Positions 26,177 to 35,020 of a DNA stretch of 64,000 nt are shown here, one piece after another. A program made the translations under genes and the position numbers. Source of the DNA: Streptomyces sp. NBC_01224 (GTDB lineage Bacteria; Actinomycetota; Actinomycetes; Streptomycetales; Streptomycetaceae); the NCBI RefSeq assembly GCF_036002945.1, contig NZ_CP108529.1:806001-870000 (forward strand), written 5' to 3'. The notes below the pieces were generated by a model. It did not search any database and was not told the origin of the DNA. It worked only from the letters and a program-made list of their open reading frames with translations. Each line of letters starts with the position of its first letter. Within the stretch, counting starts at the first letter, position 1.

Positions 26177-29100
26177 CTAGGAGTGCCCGTTGTATGGCGC
26201 GAGCCACCCTGCGGCATGGCGGTCGCCGCGAGTGAAGACGGCGCCTCCTCGTCGGCCTCTTGAAGAGTCATCGAGATTGCCCGGCGGGTAGTCGACCATG
26301 GCGGGGGTGCCGTCGGAGACGTACCGGATCGTCGTCGCGCCGTCCCAGAGGCAGATCACCGCGCCGTGCGGGGCTTCCACACGCAATGAGCCGGAGTGCG
26401 GGGTGAGGACGGTTCCGGTGGCCCGCTGCTTGAGCAGCGCCTGGTATCGCGCCGGTGTGATCGCACTGTCGCGCGGCGGGGTGGTCCCCGTCCAGTCGGG
26501 GGCACCGATACCGCGATCGCGCGCCGCGCGCCACATGCGCGGTACCAGCCGCGGTGCCAGCCGCGGTGTGGCCATCCGGCCGCACATCCACAGCAGCCGG
26601 CCGGCGCCCCGGTCGGGGCCGAGGGCGCGCCAGCGAATGCGTTCGGCGAGGTCGGCGGCCACGACGGCCGCCCAGGGGTGGACGGTGCCCAGCTCTCCCT
26701 GGGCACCCAGCCAGGCCAGATAGCGCTGGGCCTCGTCGAGGACGGGTGTCAGGCTCTCGGCCGGGATGCCGAGCACATACCCGGCGCGCGCGGTGAACGC
26801 CTCGGGGCTGGTGGCGACCAGCAGCAGCACCGCGTGGGCCAGGTCTCCCGGCAGCAGTCCCTCGTCCTTGTCCGGTGGTTGCCGATCGGTCTCCAGCTGC
26901 TCCGTCCGGCCCTGGTGGCTCAGTACCCTGCGCAGGGTGACACGGGCGCGGTCGCTGAACGTGGCCTCCGCCAACTCCGGCAGCCGGGTCGCCAGCAGCC
27001 TCGTCAGTGCCTGTTCGGCGTGGTCGGGGTCCTCCGGTACGGGCAGGTCGCGTACCGCTTCGGACAGTTCGTGCGCCAGGACGGCGTCCACCATGAAGCG
27101 GCTGGTCAGCGTGCCCGGTTCGGTCGGCTCCAGGAAAGTGGCGCCCCCGGGTCCGGGGTGCCGGCGCAGGAAGCCGGCCTCCTCCAGATAGTCCACTGCG
27201 TCGTGGAGCGGCTCGACACTGTCGTGCCCCTGGTGGAAGGCGAATGTGTCGGTCCACCACTCCTCGGCCTCCTCCAGCGAGGTCACACGTCCCTGCACCA
27301 GTTCGGCCAGCAGGTGGTCGGGCAGCCGGTCGCCGATACGCGAACGCACGGTGTAGCCGACGGTCAGCCGGGCCTGCCACGCGGGGCGCTCCGTCTCGTC
27401 CGCCAGCAGATAGGCCCAACCCTCCCGCTCCCCCGCGCCGACCCGTCCGGCGCGGCCGAACATCTGCTGCACCATGGACACCTCGATCCGGTTCTGGCCA
27501 AGACGGGCGTCGCGCACGACGACGGCGCGGGCGGGGAGGTTCACCCCGGCTGCCACGGTGGAGGTCGCGACCAGGACGTCGGTCTCACGGGCCCGGAACG
27601 CCTTCTCGGCCTCGCGCTTGTACGGCCAGTCGCGGTAGTGCAGCCCGACGCCCGCGCTGCCGCACAGCCGCTCGACGAGTTCTGTGTCGTCCGCGTCGAC
27701 GCCGCGTGTCGCGGCCCCGCGGTCCGCGGCGATGGCAAGTGCCGTCGCACGCACTCCGCGCTTGCTGCTGCAGAAGACGAGCACGCTGCCGTCCTCGTCG
27801 GTCACGGTCCGGACCAGCCGCACGGCGGCGGAGGTCCGAGCGGCGGTGGACCCCATGGAGCGTGCGGCGGGCAGCAGGGGGATCTGCCAGGTCAGCCGGG
27901 TCGGCCGCCATGACGTACGGATCAGCCGGGCCCCCAGCCAGTCGGCGACCTCGCCGGCGTTGGCCACGGTCGCCGACAGTCCGACGATGCGGGTCTGGGC
28001 ACTGTCCTCGCGTACCCGCGTGAGCACCGCTTCGAGCACGGCGCCCCGCACCGGATCACCGAGCAGGTGGATCTCGTCGACGACCAGACAGCCGACCTCG
28101 GCAAGGACGCCGCCCAGCGACCCGTTTCGGCAGATCGCCTCGAACTTCTCGGTGGTGGCGACCCAGATGTCGGCCTCGCGGACGAGTTCGGTGTCGGTGG
28201 CGTACTCGCCCGTGAGCCGGACGACCCCGATGCCGTGCCGTCGCCAGTTCTCCAGTTCGCGGTCGAGTTCGTCGGTGAGCGACCGCTGGGGGACGAGCCA
28301 GGCTGCCTTGCGGCCCTGCGCATGGGCCCGCAGCGCGGCCACCATGCCGATGGGTGTCTTGCCCGCGCCGGTCGGGGCGACGACCATCACATGGCCGTCG
28401 TCCTCCAGCAGGGCGGGCACGGCGTCGGCCTGGGCCGGGTTGAAGGTGGGGTGCGGCAACAGCCGGGTCCAGTCCTCGGGGACCAGATCGGTGACCGATA
28501 CGTACGAGGCCTCGTCGGCGTCCGGCAGGTCCGCCAGGGCATCCCACTGGGCCTCGAACGCGTCCCGGGCACCGTGCGCCCCGGGTCCCGCGACGGGTGT
28601 GGGCGGCATGGGGGAACCCAGGCCCGCAAATGCGCGGGCGGGGTGGGCCACCAGATCCGTGGGACTGCCGAACTCACCCACCGTGCCGACCTGTTCGTCC
28701 TCCACCCAGTGCCGGACGCTGCGGAACGCGATGCCCCGCTCGGCCAGGTGGGCGCGCAGGTCGTCGAAGGCGCGGCCCTCGGGCAGGATGACTCGGATGT
28801 CATCGGCCGCCTTCACCGCCCCCTCGGGCGGCCGCCAGGCAGGGTCGGTGACCTTGCGCCAGAACAGGTGGCGCTTCTCCGGCCCGGTCGGCATCGGCAG
28901 ATCCGTCGGCCAGGCAGGGGCGGGAGAAGCCGCGACAACGGTGATGGTGACGCCCGGCCCGGCAGGGCAAGGGCCGAGGAACCGTTCGATTTCTCGTGCC
29001 CCTTCGGACAGCCATGCCGAGTTCGTCCGTGCGCTCGCCCTGACACGCGTCCCCGTCGGCCGCACCGCGCCCGTCCGGCGAGACGCCCGCGCCGGGGGCA

Positions 29101-29452
29101 CGGCACCGGACTCGTTCGCCTCGCCGGGCTCCACCGGGTCCGACTTCGCCGTACCGGGCCGCGCGCTCAGCTTTTCGTAGGTCTTTACGCCCAGGTCGGC
29201 GAGGGTGTACGCCCCCGGGCAGACCGGGCAGACGACGGCCACGTAGCGGTAGACCTTCCCCGCCGACTCGTACGGTCTGCGCAGCGAGTGCATCCGGCCG
29301 TCGCACTCCGGGCAGGGGCGTGCCACCTCCTCCTCGTAGGTCCAACCAGGTTCGGTGAAACGGGCGATGAGACCGTCGGCGGGCAGGACGACGCCCCAGC
29401 GCACCCGCACGACCTCCACGACCGTCAGACCGAATTCGGCTATGTCCCCCAC
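26177..29452 (-). CDS. Ski2-like superfamily 2 helicase with zinc ribbon
   Basis: A 1091-residue helicase. Near the N-terminus is a CxxC...CxxC zinc-ribbon-like element (Cys47/50 and Cys75/78: RPCPECDG and VCPVCPG). The motor has Walker A APTGAGKT (359-366), DEIH (459-462), GLSAT and the motif VI MFGRAGRVG, and it most resembles Ski2/Hel308-type DExH helicases. The long C-terminal half has winged-helix-like and unknown parts. I chose GTG at 29452 with GAGGGGAG close upstream; a TTG start at 29515 would overlap the STAND gene by 28 bases. The gene ends one base from the IS5 element. It is probably the last gene of the three-gene cassette. Confidence 0.82.
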   Translation of the reverse strand: MGDIAEFGLTVVEVVRVRWGVVLPADGLIARFTEPGWTYEEEVARPCPECDGRMHSLRRPYESAGKVYRYVAVVCPVCPGAYTLADLGVKTYEKLSARPGTAKSDPVEPGEANESGAVPPARASRRTGAVRPTGTRVRASARTNSAWLSEGAREIERFLGPCPAGPGVTITVVAASPAPAWPTDLPMPTGPEKRHLFWRKVTDPAWRPPEGAVKAADDIRVILPEGRAFDDLRAHLAERGIAFRSVRHWVEDEQVGTVGEFGSPTDLVAHPARAFAGLGSPMPPTPVAGPGAHGARDAFEAQWDALADLPDADEASYVSVTDLVPEDWTRLLPHPTFNPAQADAVPALLEDDGHVMVVAPTGAGKTPIGMVAALRAHAQGRKAAWLVPQRSLTDELDRELENWRRHGIGVVRLTGEYATDTELVREADIWVATTEKFEAICRNGSLGGVLAEVGCLVVDEIHLLGDPVRGAVLEAVLTRVREDSAQTRIVGLSATVANAGEVADWLGARLIRTSWRPTRLTWQIPLLPAARSMGSTAARTSAAVRLVRTVTDEDGSVLVFCSSKRGVRATALAIAADRGAATRGVDADDTELVERLCGSAGVGLHYRDWPYKREAEKAFRARETDVLVATSTVAAGVNLPARAVVVRDARLGQNRIEVSMVQQMFGRAGRVGAGEREGWAYLLADETERPAWQARLTVGYTVRSRIGDRLPDHLLAELVQGRVTSLEEAEEWWTDTFAFHQGHDSVEPLHDAVDYLEEAGFLRRHPGPGGATFLEPTEPGTLTSRFMVDAVLAHELSEAVRDLPVPEDPDHAEQALTRLLATRLPELAEATFSDRARVTLRRVLSHQGRTEQLETDRQPPDKDEGLLPGDLAHAVLLLVATSPEAFTARAGYVLGIPAESLTPVLDEAQRYLAWLGAQGELGTVHPWAAVVAADLAERIRWRALGPDRGAGRLLWMCGRMATPRLAPRLVPRMWRAARDRGIGAPDWTGTTPPRDSAITPARYQALLKQRATGTVLTPHSGSLRVEAPHGAVICLWDGATTIRYVSDGTPAMVDYPPGNLDDSSRGRRGGAVFTRGDRHAAGWLAPYNGHS

Positions 29453-29487
29453 GAGTCTCCCCTCGTCCACCCGGTCGGCAGCGCTGT

Positions 29488-32355
29488 TCAGGCGACGATG
29501 ATGCCGGGATAGCAATGATCACGATTCCACTCGGGCTGAATGGCGTACCCGCAATAGCAGAGTGCCGGTCGGGCCGGCTTACCCTCCGAGCGGCGGCGCA
29601 GAGCGACGGCGAGCGGTTGCCGGGCAAGCCAGGTCTCGGCAGTCTCACCGGCCCATCGGCCGAGCGACTCGGGGGAGGCGCCGAGCCCGTCCAACAGCCC
29701 CTCGAAGAGGACATCGGCCTGCCGGAGCAGGAAACGCAGCACGTTGCCGCTGTAGCGGGGGTCCATGTCGTCCAGGCGATGGCGGCGGTCCTGGGCGTCC
29801 TGCCAGACCTCGTCCTGGTTGAGGAGCGCCACATAGTGCTCATCCAGCGTCCAAGTCCTGTCGGTTTCAAGGGCAGTTCCGCTCAGCCGCTCGCGGAGGG
29901 TCTGGTATGCCTCGTACGCCTTGCGCAGCGGCCCCTCGAACGCCCCGGAGTTCTGCGACGCGAGGCGCTGGTAGATCTCCACGCTCTGCGCGGTCACGGC
30001 CAGCGCCTCCTCGGCACAACCACTCTGCGCGAGGTAGGTGCCGAGGGAGGAGAGGTCATCGGCCAGAGCGTGTTCATGGGCGGTGGGGTTGGCCGTCGCC
30101 AGCCGGCATCTGATGTCCGCCGCCTCCCGCAGGGCGGCCAGGGAATCGTCGCGACGGCGTGCGCCCCACAGCAGCAGCCCAAGAATGGACAGGGCCGTCG
30201 CCAGGTCGGACTCGTCGACCGCGACGGACCGGTTGAGCTCGGACGTGGAGACTGCGGGTCCGGCAGCCACCAGGCGCCGGATGAGCGCGACCGCCCGTTC
30301 GGCAGCTGTCCGGGCGTCCGACCAGCGACGCTGCTGCCGGCACAGAACAGCCTCGTTGACCAGGGTCACGGCCAGGCCCGGACCGTAGGTCTCGGGGTCG
30401 GTAGCCGCCAGCCGCTGGAAGATTCCCATGGCCCGCTGGGTCACGGCGAGGGCCGCTTCGGGGTCCCGGGCCTCGGACAGGCTCACGCCGAGGTGGGAAA
30501 GCGACAGGGCGAGGCCGGGTTCGTGCGCTGTGGGGTCGGTGGCCGCCAGTCTTCGAAAGAGGCCAACGGCCTCTTCGGCAGCGTGGCGGCTCGCCTCCGT
30601 GCGGTCCGCCGAATGAGCACGCTCGCTCAGCTGGGCCAGGGCCATGGCGAGCGTCGGCTCATGCGTGGCGGCGTCAACGGCCGCGAGCTTCCGCAAGAGA
30701 GCGACCGCCTTCTCGGCCGCGGCCACGGCGTCCTCCCGATGGCCCGCCCTCACCAGCCGGAACCCGAGGTTCTGGTACAGCCGGGCGTGCGCGGAGGAGT
30801 CCTGGGTGGTGGAGAGGTGGCGTTCGGCGAGGCGCTCGGTGACGGCGGCGATACCGGCATCGAGATCTGCCTGTCCGCGGTGGGGGAAGTGCGCGTCGAC
30901 CGCCTCCAGGACCTCGGTGTCGAGGTCGACCGCGGCCAGCGCGGTCAGGGCGGCGCCGCCGGCGGCGACGGCCAGGGCTGGGTCCGTGCGCAGCAGGGTT
31001 TCCAGGTACCGGGCGGCGTGCGGCCAGCGGTGCGGTGCCGCCGTGGAGGCCAGGAAGGTCAGGGCACGGGCCAGATGAGCAGGCGGCGAACCGTCCGGGT
31101 CGCGGGCGACGAGCGTGCCGATGAAATCCGGCGCCCAGGGAGCCGTGGGGTAGCCGGTCGTGTCGTGGCCGGGGAGGGCCAGGGCAAGGAAGTCCTCGGC
31201 GAGCCGGTCGGGGTAGAGGGGTTCGAGGACCACGCCGGGCTCCTCGGGCGGATAGCAAGTGGCGTGATCGGCCAGGAGCCGCGCGGGGCGCTCCATGCCG
31301 AGGCCACCGAGCAGGGTCGTGCCGTCGTGGTGCGTGGTCGCGCCGGTGAGCGCGGCGGTGAAGACCACCTGGCTCATGGCGCCGGGCGGGGTCTCGTACT
31401 CCAGGCCCTCCAGGCGGAGTTCGTGGAGCCGGGTCCAATGCCTGCGTTCGCGGTCGAGCAGATATGCGGACAGGCCCGCCATGTCCTTCGGCGGGCTGCC
31501 GCCGCGGACGTGGGCGTCGACGGCCACCAGCGCGGCCATGTGCAGCGCCAGAACCAGGCCGAAGTCCGACCGGTCCAGATAGCCGGGTACGGCGATGGCA
31601 TTCGGGTCGGCGAGACCGTAGTGGGCGGCGAAGCAGTTGCGGGCGACGGTGAACATGGCTCGGCAGGCGTCGAGTCCACCGTGGCGCTCATCGAGCGGTC
31701 GCAGTGCGAGGGCGCCCGTCTCCGTCCCGGTGTCCTCCAGCGCGGAGCGCACGGCAGGCCAGGGGGCGATGGACCGGGCCAGCAACAGCAGTCGGGTCGG
31801 CAGGGGCCCGTCCAGCAGCTTGTTACTGAACAGCCAGGTCAGATGGGAGAGGGGCCAGCGGTCGGCGTAGTCGACGACCAGGAGGAGCCCCGCAGCGCCA
31901 TCGAGCCGCAGGTCCTGGCTTCCCGGGTGCGGGTGGATCGTGCCGGCGCCGTGGGTGGCCGAGACGACCTTCCAGCCCCTTGACGCGCTGTCGGCCGCAA
32001 ACTGCGCAGCCAACCGGGTCTTGCCCTGGCCGCCGGCTCCGTGCAGCCAGAGGGCGGCGCGTGGACCGTCACCGTCCCGCCATGCGGCCAGCTCCGCCCG
32101 CTCCTCGTCCCGACCGGTGAAATCCACGACCTGGAAGCGGGCGTTGAGGAGCCGACTGGGCTGGGGGGCGGGTCCGGCCGTATCCCTCTCCCCGAGTGAG
32201 AGGGCGGGGGCCAGGCCCGGAGCAGGTCGATACCGGGAGAGCAGGTAGACCGGGCCCCGGTCGGGGAAGACGTGCAGGTCGGCGCCGATGACGCCGTAGC
32301 CGAACCCGCCGTCGACGCGAACCGTCTGCCGTGGCCCGGCTCCAGGCCGACTCAC
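29488..32355 (-). CDS. STAND NTPase with TPR-like repeats
   Basis: A 955-residue signal-transduction ATPase. Order of parts: a short N-terminal beta-rich region with VYLLSRYRPAPGLAP, an NTPase module with Walker A GAGGQGKT (106-113) and Walker B LLLVVDYAD (157-165), a helical middle, then several TPR-like helix pairs (for example AVAAAEKAVALLRKLA, AAEEAVGLFRRLAATDP and ALAVTQRAMGIFQRLAATDP), and a C-terminal Cys/His cluster LCYCGY...RDHCYPG. STAND-TPR proteins act in bacterial immunity and programmed death. Start is a GTG overlapping the upstream small gene by 4 bases. Confidence 0.82.
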   Translation of the reverse strand: MSRPGAGPRQTVRVDGGFGYGVIGADLHVFPDRGPVYLLSRYRPAPGLAPALSLGERDTAGPAPQPSRLLNARFQVVDFTGRDEERAELAAWRDGDGPRAALWLHGAGGQGKTRLAAQFAADSASRGWKVVSATHGAGTIHPHPGSQDLRLDGAAGLLLVVDYADRWPLSHLTWLFSNKLLDGPLPTRLLLLARSIAPWPAVRSALEDTGTETGALALRPLDERHGGLDACRAMFTVARNCFAAHYGLADPNAIAVPGYLDRSDFGLVLALHMAALVAVDAHVRGGSPPKDMAGLSAYLLDRERRHWTRLHELRLEGLEYETPPGAMSQVVFTAALTGATTHHDGTTLLGGLGMERPARLLADHATCYPPEEPGVVLEPLYPDRLAEDFLALALPGHDTTGYPTAPWAPDFIGTLVARDPDGSPPAHLARALTFLASTAAPHRWPHAARYLETLLRTDPALAVAAGGAALTALAAVDLDTEVLEAVDAHFPHRGQADLDAGIAAVTERLAERHLSTTQDSSAHARLYQNLGFRLVRAGHREDAVAAAEKAVALLRKLAAVDAATHEPTLAMALAQLSERAHSADRTEASRHAAEEAVGLFRRLAATDPTAHEPGLALSLSHLGVSLSEARDPEAALAVTQRAMGIFQRLAATDPETYGPGLAVTLVNEAVLCRQQRRWSDARTAAERAVALIRRLVAAGPAVSTSELNRSVAVDESDLATALSILGLLLWGARRRDDSLAALREAADIRCRLATANPTAHEHALADDLSSLGTYLAQSGCAEEALAVTAQSVEIYQRLASQNSGAFEGPLRKAYEAYQTLRERLSGTALETDRTWTLDEHYVALLNQDEVWQDAQDRRHRLDDMDPRYSGNVLRFLLRQADVLFEGLLDGLGASPESLGRWAGETAETWLARQPLAVALRRRSEGKPARPALCYCGYAIQPEWNRDHCYPGIIVA

Positions 32356-32789
32356 TGGGCGGCTCCGGCGCCTCCCGCCTGTCCAGGAGGCGCCGGGTGC
32401 ACGATGACATTGCCGCCCAGAGCCGCGAAAACCTGTCCGTTGTCCTTGGCCACGTTGTTCTGCACCTGGGGCTGCCGCGTCTCGGGCAACCGCTTCTTGA
32501 TCTCCTCGGTCAGCTCACGCAGTTCGTCCGCGGCGTCCGGGTACTCGCCCAGGAGCGATTCCAGCTCCAGCATCCACACGGGGAGCAGGCTCTGACGTAC
32601 CCGCTCGGCGTCGTCGGCCCTCGCGACGAGGGCCTCGTTGTTGTCGAGCTGGGCCGCGATGGCGGTCTGTTGGTCCTCTCCGCGGTGGCGGAACAGCCGT
32701 GCGACTCCGCCGCGCGCGACCGCCCACGAGTCGGTGGCCATGGCCGCGACGACCGTGGTTCCCCCGACCAGAATAAGTTCCTCCAGCAT
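32352..32789 (-). CDS. Small protein of the STAND-helicase cassette
   Basis: A 145-residue protein beginning MLEELILVGGTTVVAAMATD, whose first segment could be a single membrane-spanning helix. A charged helical centre (LDNNEALVARADDAERVRQS, then ELREL TEEIKKRLP) is followed by the short beta-type tail NNVAKDNGQVFAALGGNVIV. This tail resembles C-termini of proteins that accompany effector-associated STAND systems. AGGGA precedes the ATG. It is translationally coupled to the STAND gene. No enzymatic motif is visible. Confidence 0.62.
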   Translation of the reverse strand: MLEELILVGGTTVVAAMATDSWAVARGGVARLFRHRGEDQQTAIAAQLDNNEALVARADDAERVRQSLLPVWMLELESLLGEYPDAADELRELTEEIKKRLPETRQPQVQNNVAKDNGQVFAALGGNVIVHPAPPGQAGGAGAAQ

Positions 32790-32973
32790 CTTGTCCCTCT
32801 CCCCGTGACCCAACGACTTTGCCCTGCACGGACATTGTCCCCTCCTCTTGATCCAATTCCGAACCGGGCAGCCCCGTTTCCTCTCCTGCGCCGCCACGAC
32901 GGGGGCCTCGGTCTCCGTCGCCCCAGGCCTGGTGGTCAGGACACCGGACGGTCGCCGACGGGTCGGTCGGTGG

Positions 32974-33114
32974 TCAGACCGCGACGGCCCGGGGACCGCA
33001 CCACTGGTCGGAGCCCGGTAGGGGCTCGGACGGGCCGGTCGCCGATCCCACGCAGTGCGGATCGGCCTGGGTGACGGTGGCCCGGTGGATCTTGAGTGCC
33101 GTATTCGGCTTCAT
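32974..33114 (-). pseudogene. panD N-terminal fragment (second copy)
   Basis: From an ATG at 33114 the minus strand reads [20 protein letters not shown] then CVGSATG, matching the PanD N-terminus seen at 19246 ([16 protein letters not shown]) including the Gly-Ser processing site. After about 25 codons the sequence is unrelated and stops at 32974. A functional decarboxylase is not possible. Confidence 0.72.
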
Positions 33115-33419
33115 CGCGCTGCTTACCGAGCGTCCCTGAACCGGATCGTGTACGCATGCGGACGCCGGGTCGGCCTGGCGCAACCGCAGTCCTCGAAGAA
33201 GGCCCCATGCCGCGAGCGAGCCGTCGAGCCCCGTAGCCAGCCCGCGTCAGGGCTCCCGCCTCCCGGCCCGTCGCCGGAATCTGGCATTCGGTCCATCCTT
33301 TGAATTCGACCATCCCTTGCCCCGACGGCCGGGCGCGGGGGCGAGGCCTTGTCGGTGGATGGCCGTGTGAGTGGGTGGGGTGGTGTCAGCGGGTTGGGCG
33401 TCATCATCCACGTCGCCGC

Positions 33420-33640
33420 GAAGGCATAGCCGCTGCTGAAGACCGGATCCCGGGCAACGGACGTCCGCACCGCCCAGCAGCTGCTTGCTGCCGCCGCGTA
33501 CACCGTCACCGCGGACAGGGCGTTCGGGCCGCGTACGACGGGTGCGGTGAAGGCGGTCCAGAAGCGCCACGGCCTGAAGGCCGACGGGGTCGTCGGCCGC
33601 CGGGCAGCGGCGTCGGTCCGGCCGACGAACACCAACGGGG
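33420..33640 (+). pseudogene. Peptidoglycan-binding domain fragment
   Basis: A plus-strand frame reads LLKTGSRATDVRTAQQLLAA, AAYTVTADRAFGPRTTGAVK and AVQKRHGLKADGVVGRRA, a clear PG_binding_1-type repeat of secreted wall enzymes (FGPxTxxAVxxxQxxxGLxxDGxVG). There is an in-frame stop upstream and no catalytic domain. It is a remnant. Confidence 0.65.
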
Positions 33641-33905
33641 CAGCGACGCCCGGGCGCGCGGCTCAGCCCGGCGGACAAACTCGTCCTGGAGGGCAGAGAC
33701 ATCGGGGCACCAGCCAGCCAGCTCGCACGCCGCGACGATCGCCCGTTCGGCCGGCGCCGCTGCCCCGGCCGACTCGTCGAAGGCGGCATCGCTGCCTGCA
33801 AGGATTCTCACGTGCCGTGACGGAGCGTCATGGCAAGGTCATGCCCGAAGCAGCAGCGATGCGCCGACGTGCGCCACCACACACCAGTCTCTCCCTGCTC
33901 CGCCG

Positions 33906-34466
33906 CTAACGGGGTGTGGTGGCATTGAGCCAGTCGTCGACGGTGACGACGTCCGCCCACTGCGGGAACAGTTTCTCGGTGAGGAACCGGTGAACCTCGG
34001 CGTCGGTGTCCAGGCAGGCGTCGGCGAGGACGGTGAGGTCGAAGTCCAGGTCGTTGGCCTGGCACAGGGTGTGCAGCACCACGGCGCTGGTGGCGATGCC
34101 GGTGAGGACGAGGCTGTCGATGGCGTGTGCCCTGAGCACCACGTCGAGGTCGCTGCCCGAGAACGCGCTCGCCCGTCTCTTGGTGACCACCACCTCGCCC
34201 GGCCGGGGCGCGACATCGGGGTGGATTTCGGTGCCGGGGTCGCCCTCGACATGGAGCCCGGCTCGCGCGACGGCGGTGAGTGCCCTGTTGTTCGGGCCGA
34301 CTTCCGGAAAGCCCGGGCGTAATGCGATGACCACGTAGATGACAGGAATGTCTGCCGCCCGGGCACCATCGATCGCCCTGCGCAGGCGCGGCAGGTATCC
34401 GGAGCCGTCGTCGACAATGTCCACGACGGCTCGCTGGACGTCCATCACGAGAAGGGCGCTGCTCAT
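33906..34466 (-). CDS. Isochorismatase-like cysteine-hydrolase-family protein, catalytic Cys absent
   Basis: A 186-residue protein with the isochorismatase fold, starting MSSALLVMDVQRAVVDIVDD with the conserved Asp and with the Lys in VTKRRASAF. At the usual nucleophile position the segment is LTGIATSAVVLHT, so no Cys aligns with the catalytic cysteine of the family. Streptomyces homologues with a similar GIATSGVVL segment are known to me from general knowledge, so this is a natural subgroup of unclear chemistry. TTGGAGA precedes the ATG. Its start overlaps a hydrolase fragment by ATGA. Confidence 0.82.
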   Translation of the reverse strand: MSSALLVMDVQRAVVDIVDDGSGYLPRLRRAIDGARAADIPVIYVVIALRPGFPEVGPNNRALTAVARAGLHVEGDPGTEIHPDVAPRPGEVVVTKRRASAFSGSDLDVVLRAHAIDSLVLTGIATSAVVLHTLCQANDLDFDLTVLADACLDTDAEVHRFLTEKLFPQWADVVTVDDWLNATTPR

Positions 34467-34700
34467 ACGATCTCCAAGAACGACGTCAGTTCGGCGTTGA
34501 AGCGGACCGGGTTCTCCATGTTCGGGTAGTACACGGCCACCGGCACCGTGGCAGTGTGCCCGCCGGGGACGAGTTTCGCCAGGCGGCCTGCCATGGCGTC
34601 CTCGCAGAAGTAGGCGAGGTTGGACTGCACCTGGGGGTCTGGGTCGTGCGAGAGGCGGTCCAGGACGTCGGGGGGCAGGTGACGGGCGCGCGACGGTGCG
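34463..34700 (-). pseudogene. Chimeric alpha/beta-hydrolase-type C-terminal remnant
   Basis: In a frame that overlaps the isochorismatase start as ATGA, the minus strand encodes LVPGGHTATVPVAVYYPNME then NPVRFNAELTSFLEIV, a typical last segment of alpha/beta hydrolases (His followed by a final helix). Preceding residues PPDVLDRLSHDPDPQVQSNL resemble a HEAT/leucine-rich repeat variant, so two genes seem fused by deletion. No start codon covers a functional length. Confidence 0.5.
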
Positions 34701-34810
34701 CCGGATGGCTACGCTCACGGAGGCAGCCAGGCGGCGCATCGCCTCGCCTCAAGGTCGTCGTGGAGCTCCTCGACCCAGCCCACGCGCCAGCAGGGGGCGT
34801 TCGGGGACAA

Positions 34811-35020
34811 ATGGATACATTCGGAGATTGGTGTACTCGATTGTTGTCCTCGGCGCCGTGCATCCTCTCGGTACCGCGCGCAGCGCCACTGACATCGCCC
34901 ATCCCCGTACGCTTCCCCTCCGACGTGCTCCACGAGGTCAAGCGGCGCGCCGAGGCCGACGACCGATCGGTGGCCTCGTGGATCCGCGCTGTCGAGCACG
35001 AGCTCAACCGGACGGCGTGA
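34811..35020 (+). CDS. Small ribbon-helix-helix-like protein
   Basis: A 69-residue protein. Its C-terminal half PIPVRFPSDVLHEVKRRAEA then DDRSVASWIRAVEHELNR has the beta-strand plus two-helix pattern of CopG/Arc-type DNA-binding proteins. GGGGA precedes the ATG at 34811 by 5 bases. It overlaps the convergent GNAT gene by 17 bases. No toxin gene is adjacent, so an antitoxin role is unsupported; it may be a small transcription factor. Confidence 0.6.
   Translation: MDTFGDWCTRLLSSAPCILSVPRAAPLTSPIPVRFPSDVLHEVKRRAEADDRSVASWIRAVEHELNRTA

Noticed and set aside
29515..31983. An 822-codon plus-strand open frame opposite the STAND ATPase gene
   Set aside because: It lacks motifs and a ribosome site and is exactly antisense to a gene with Walker A and B; it is a GC-driven shadow.
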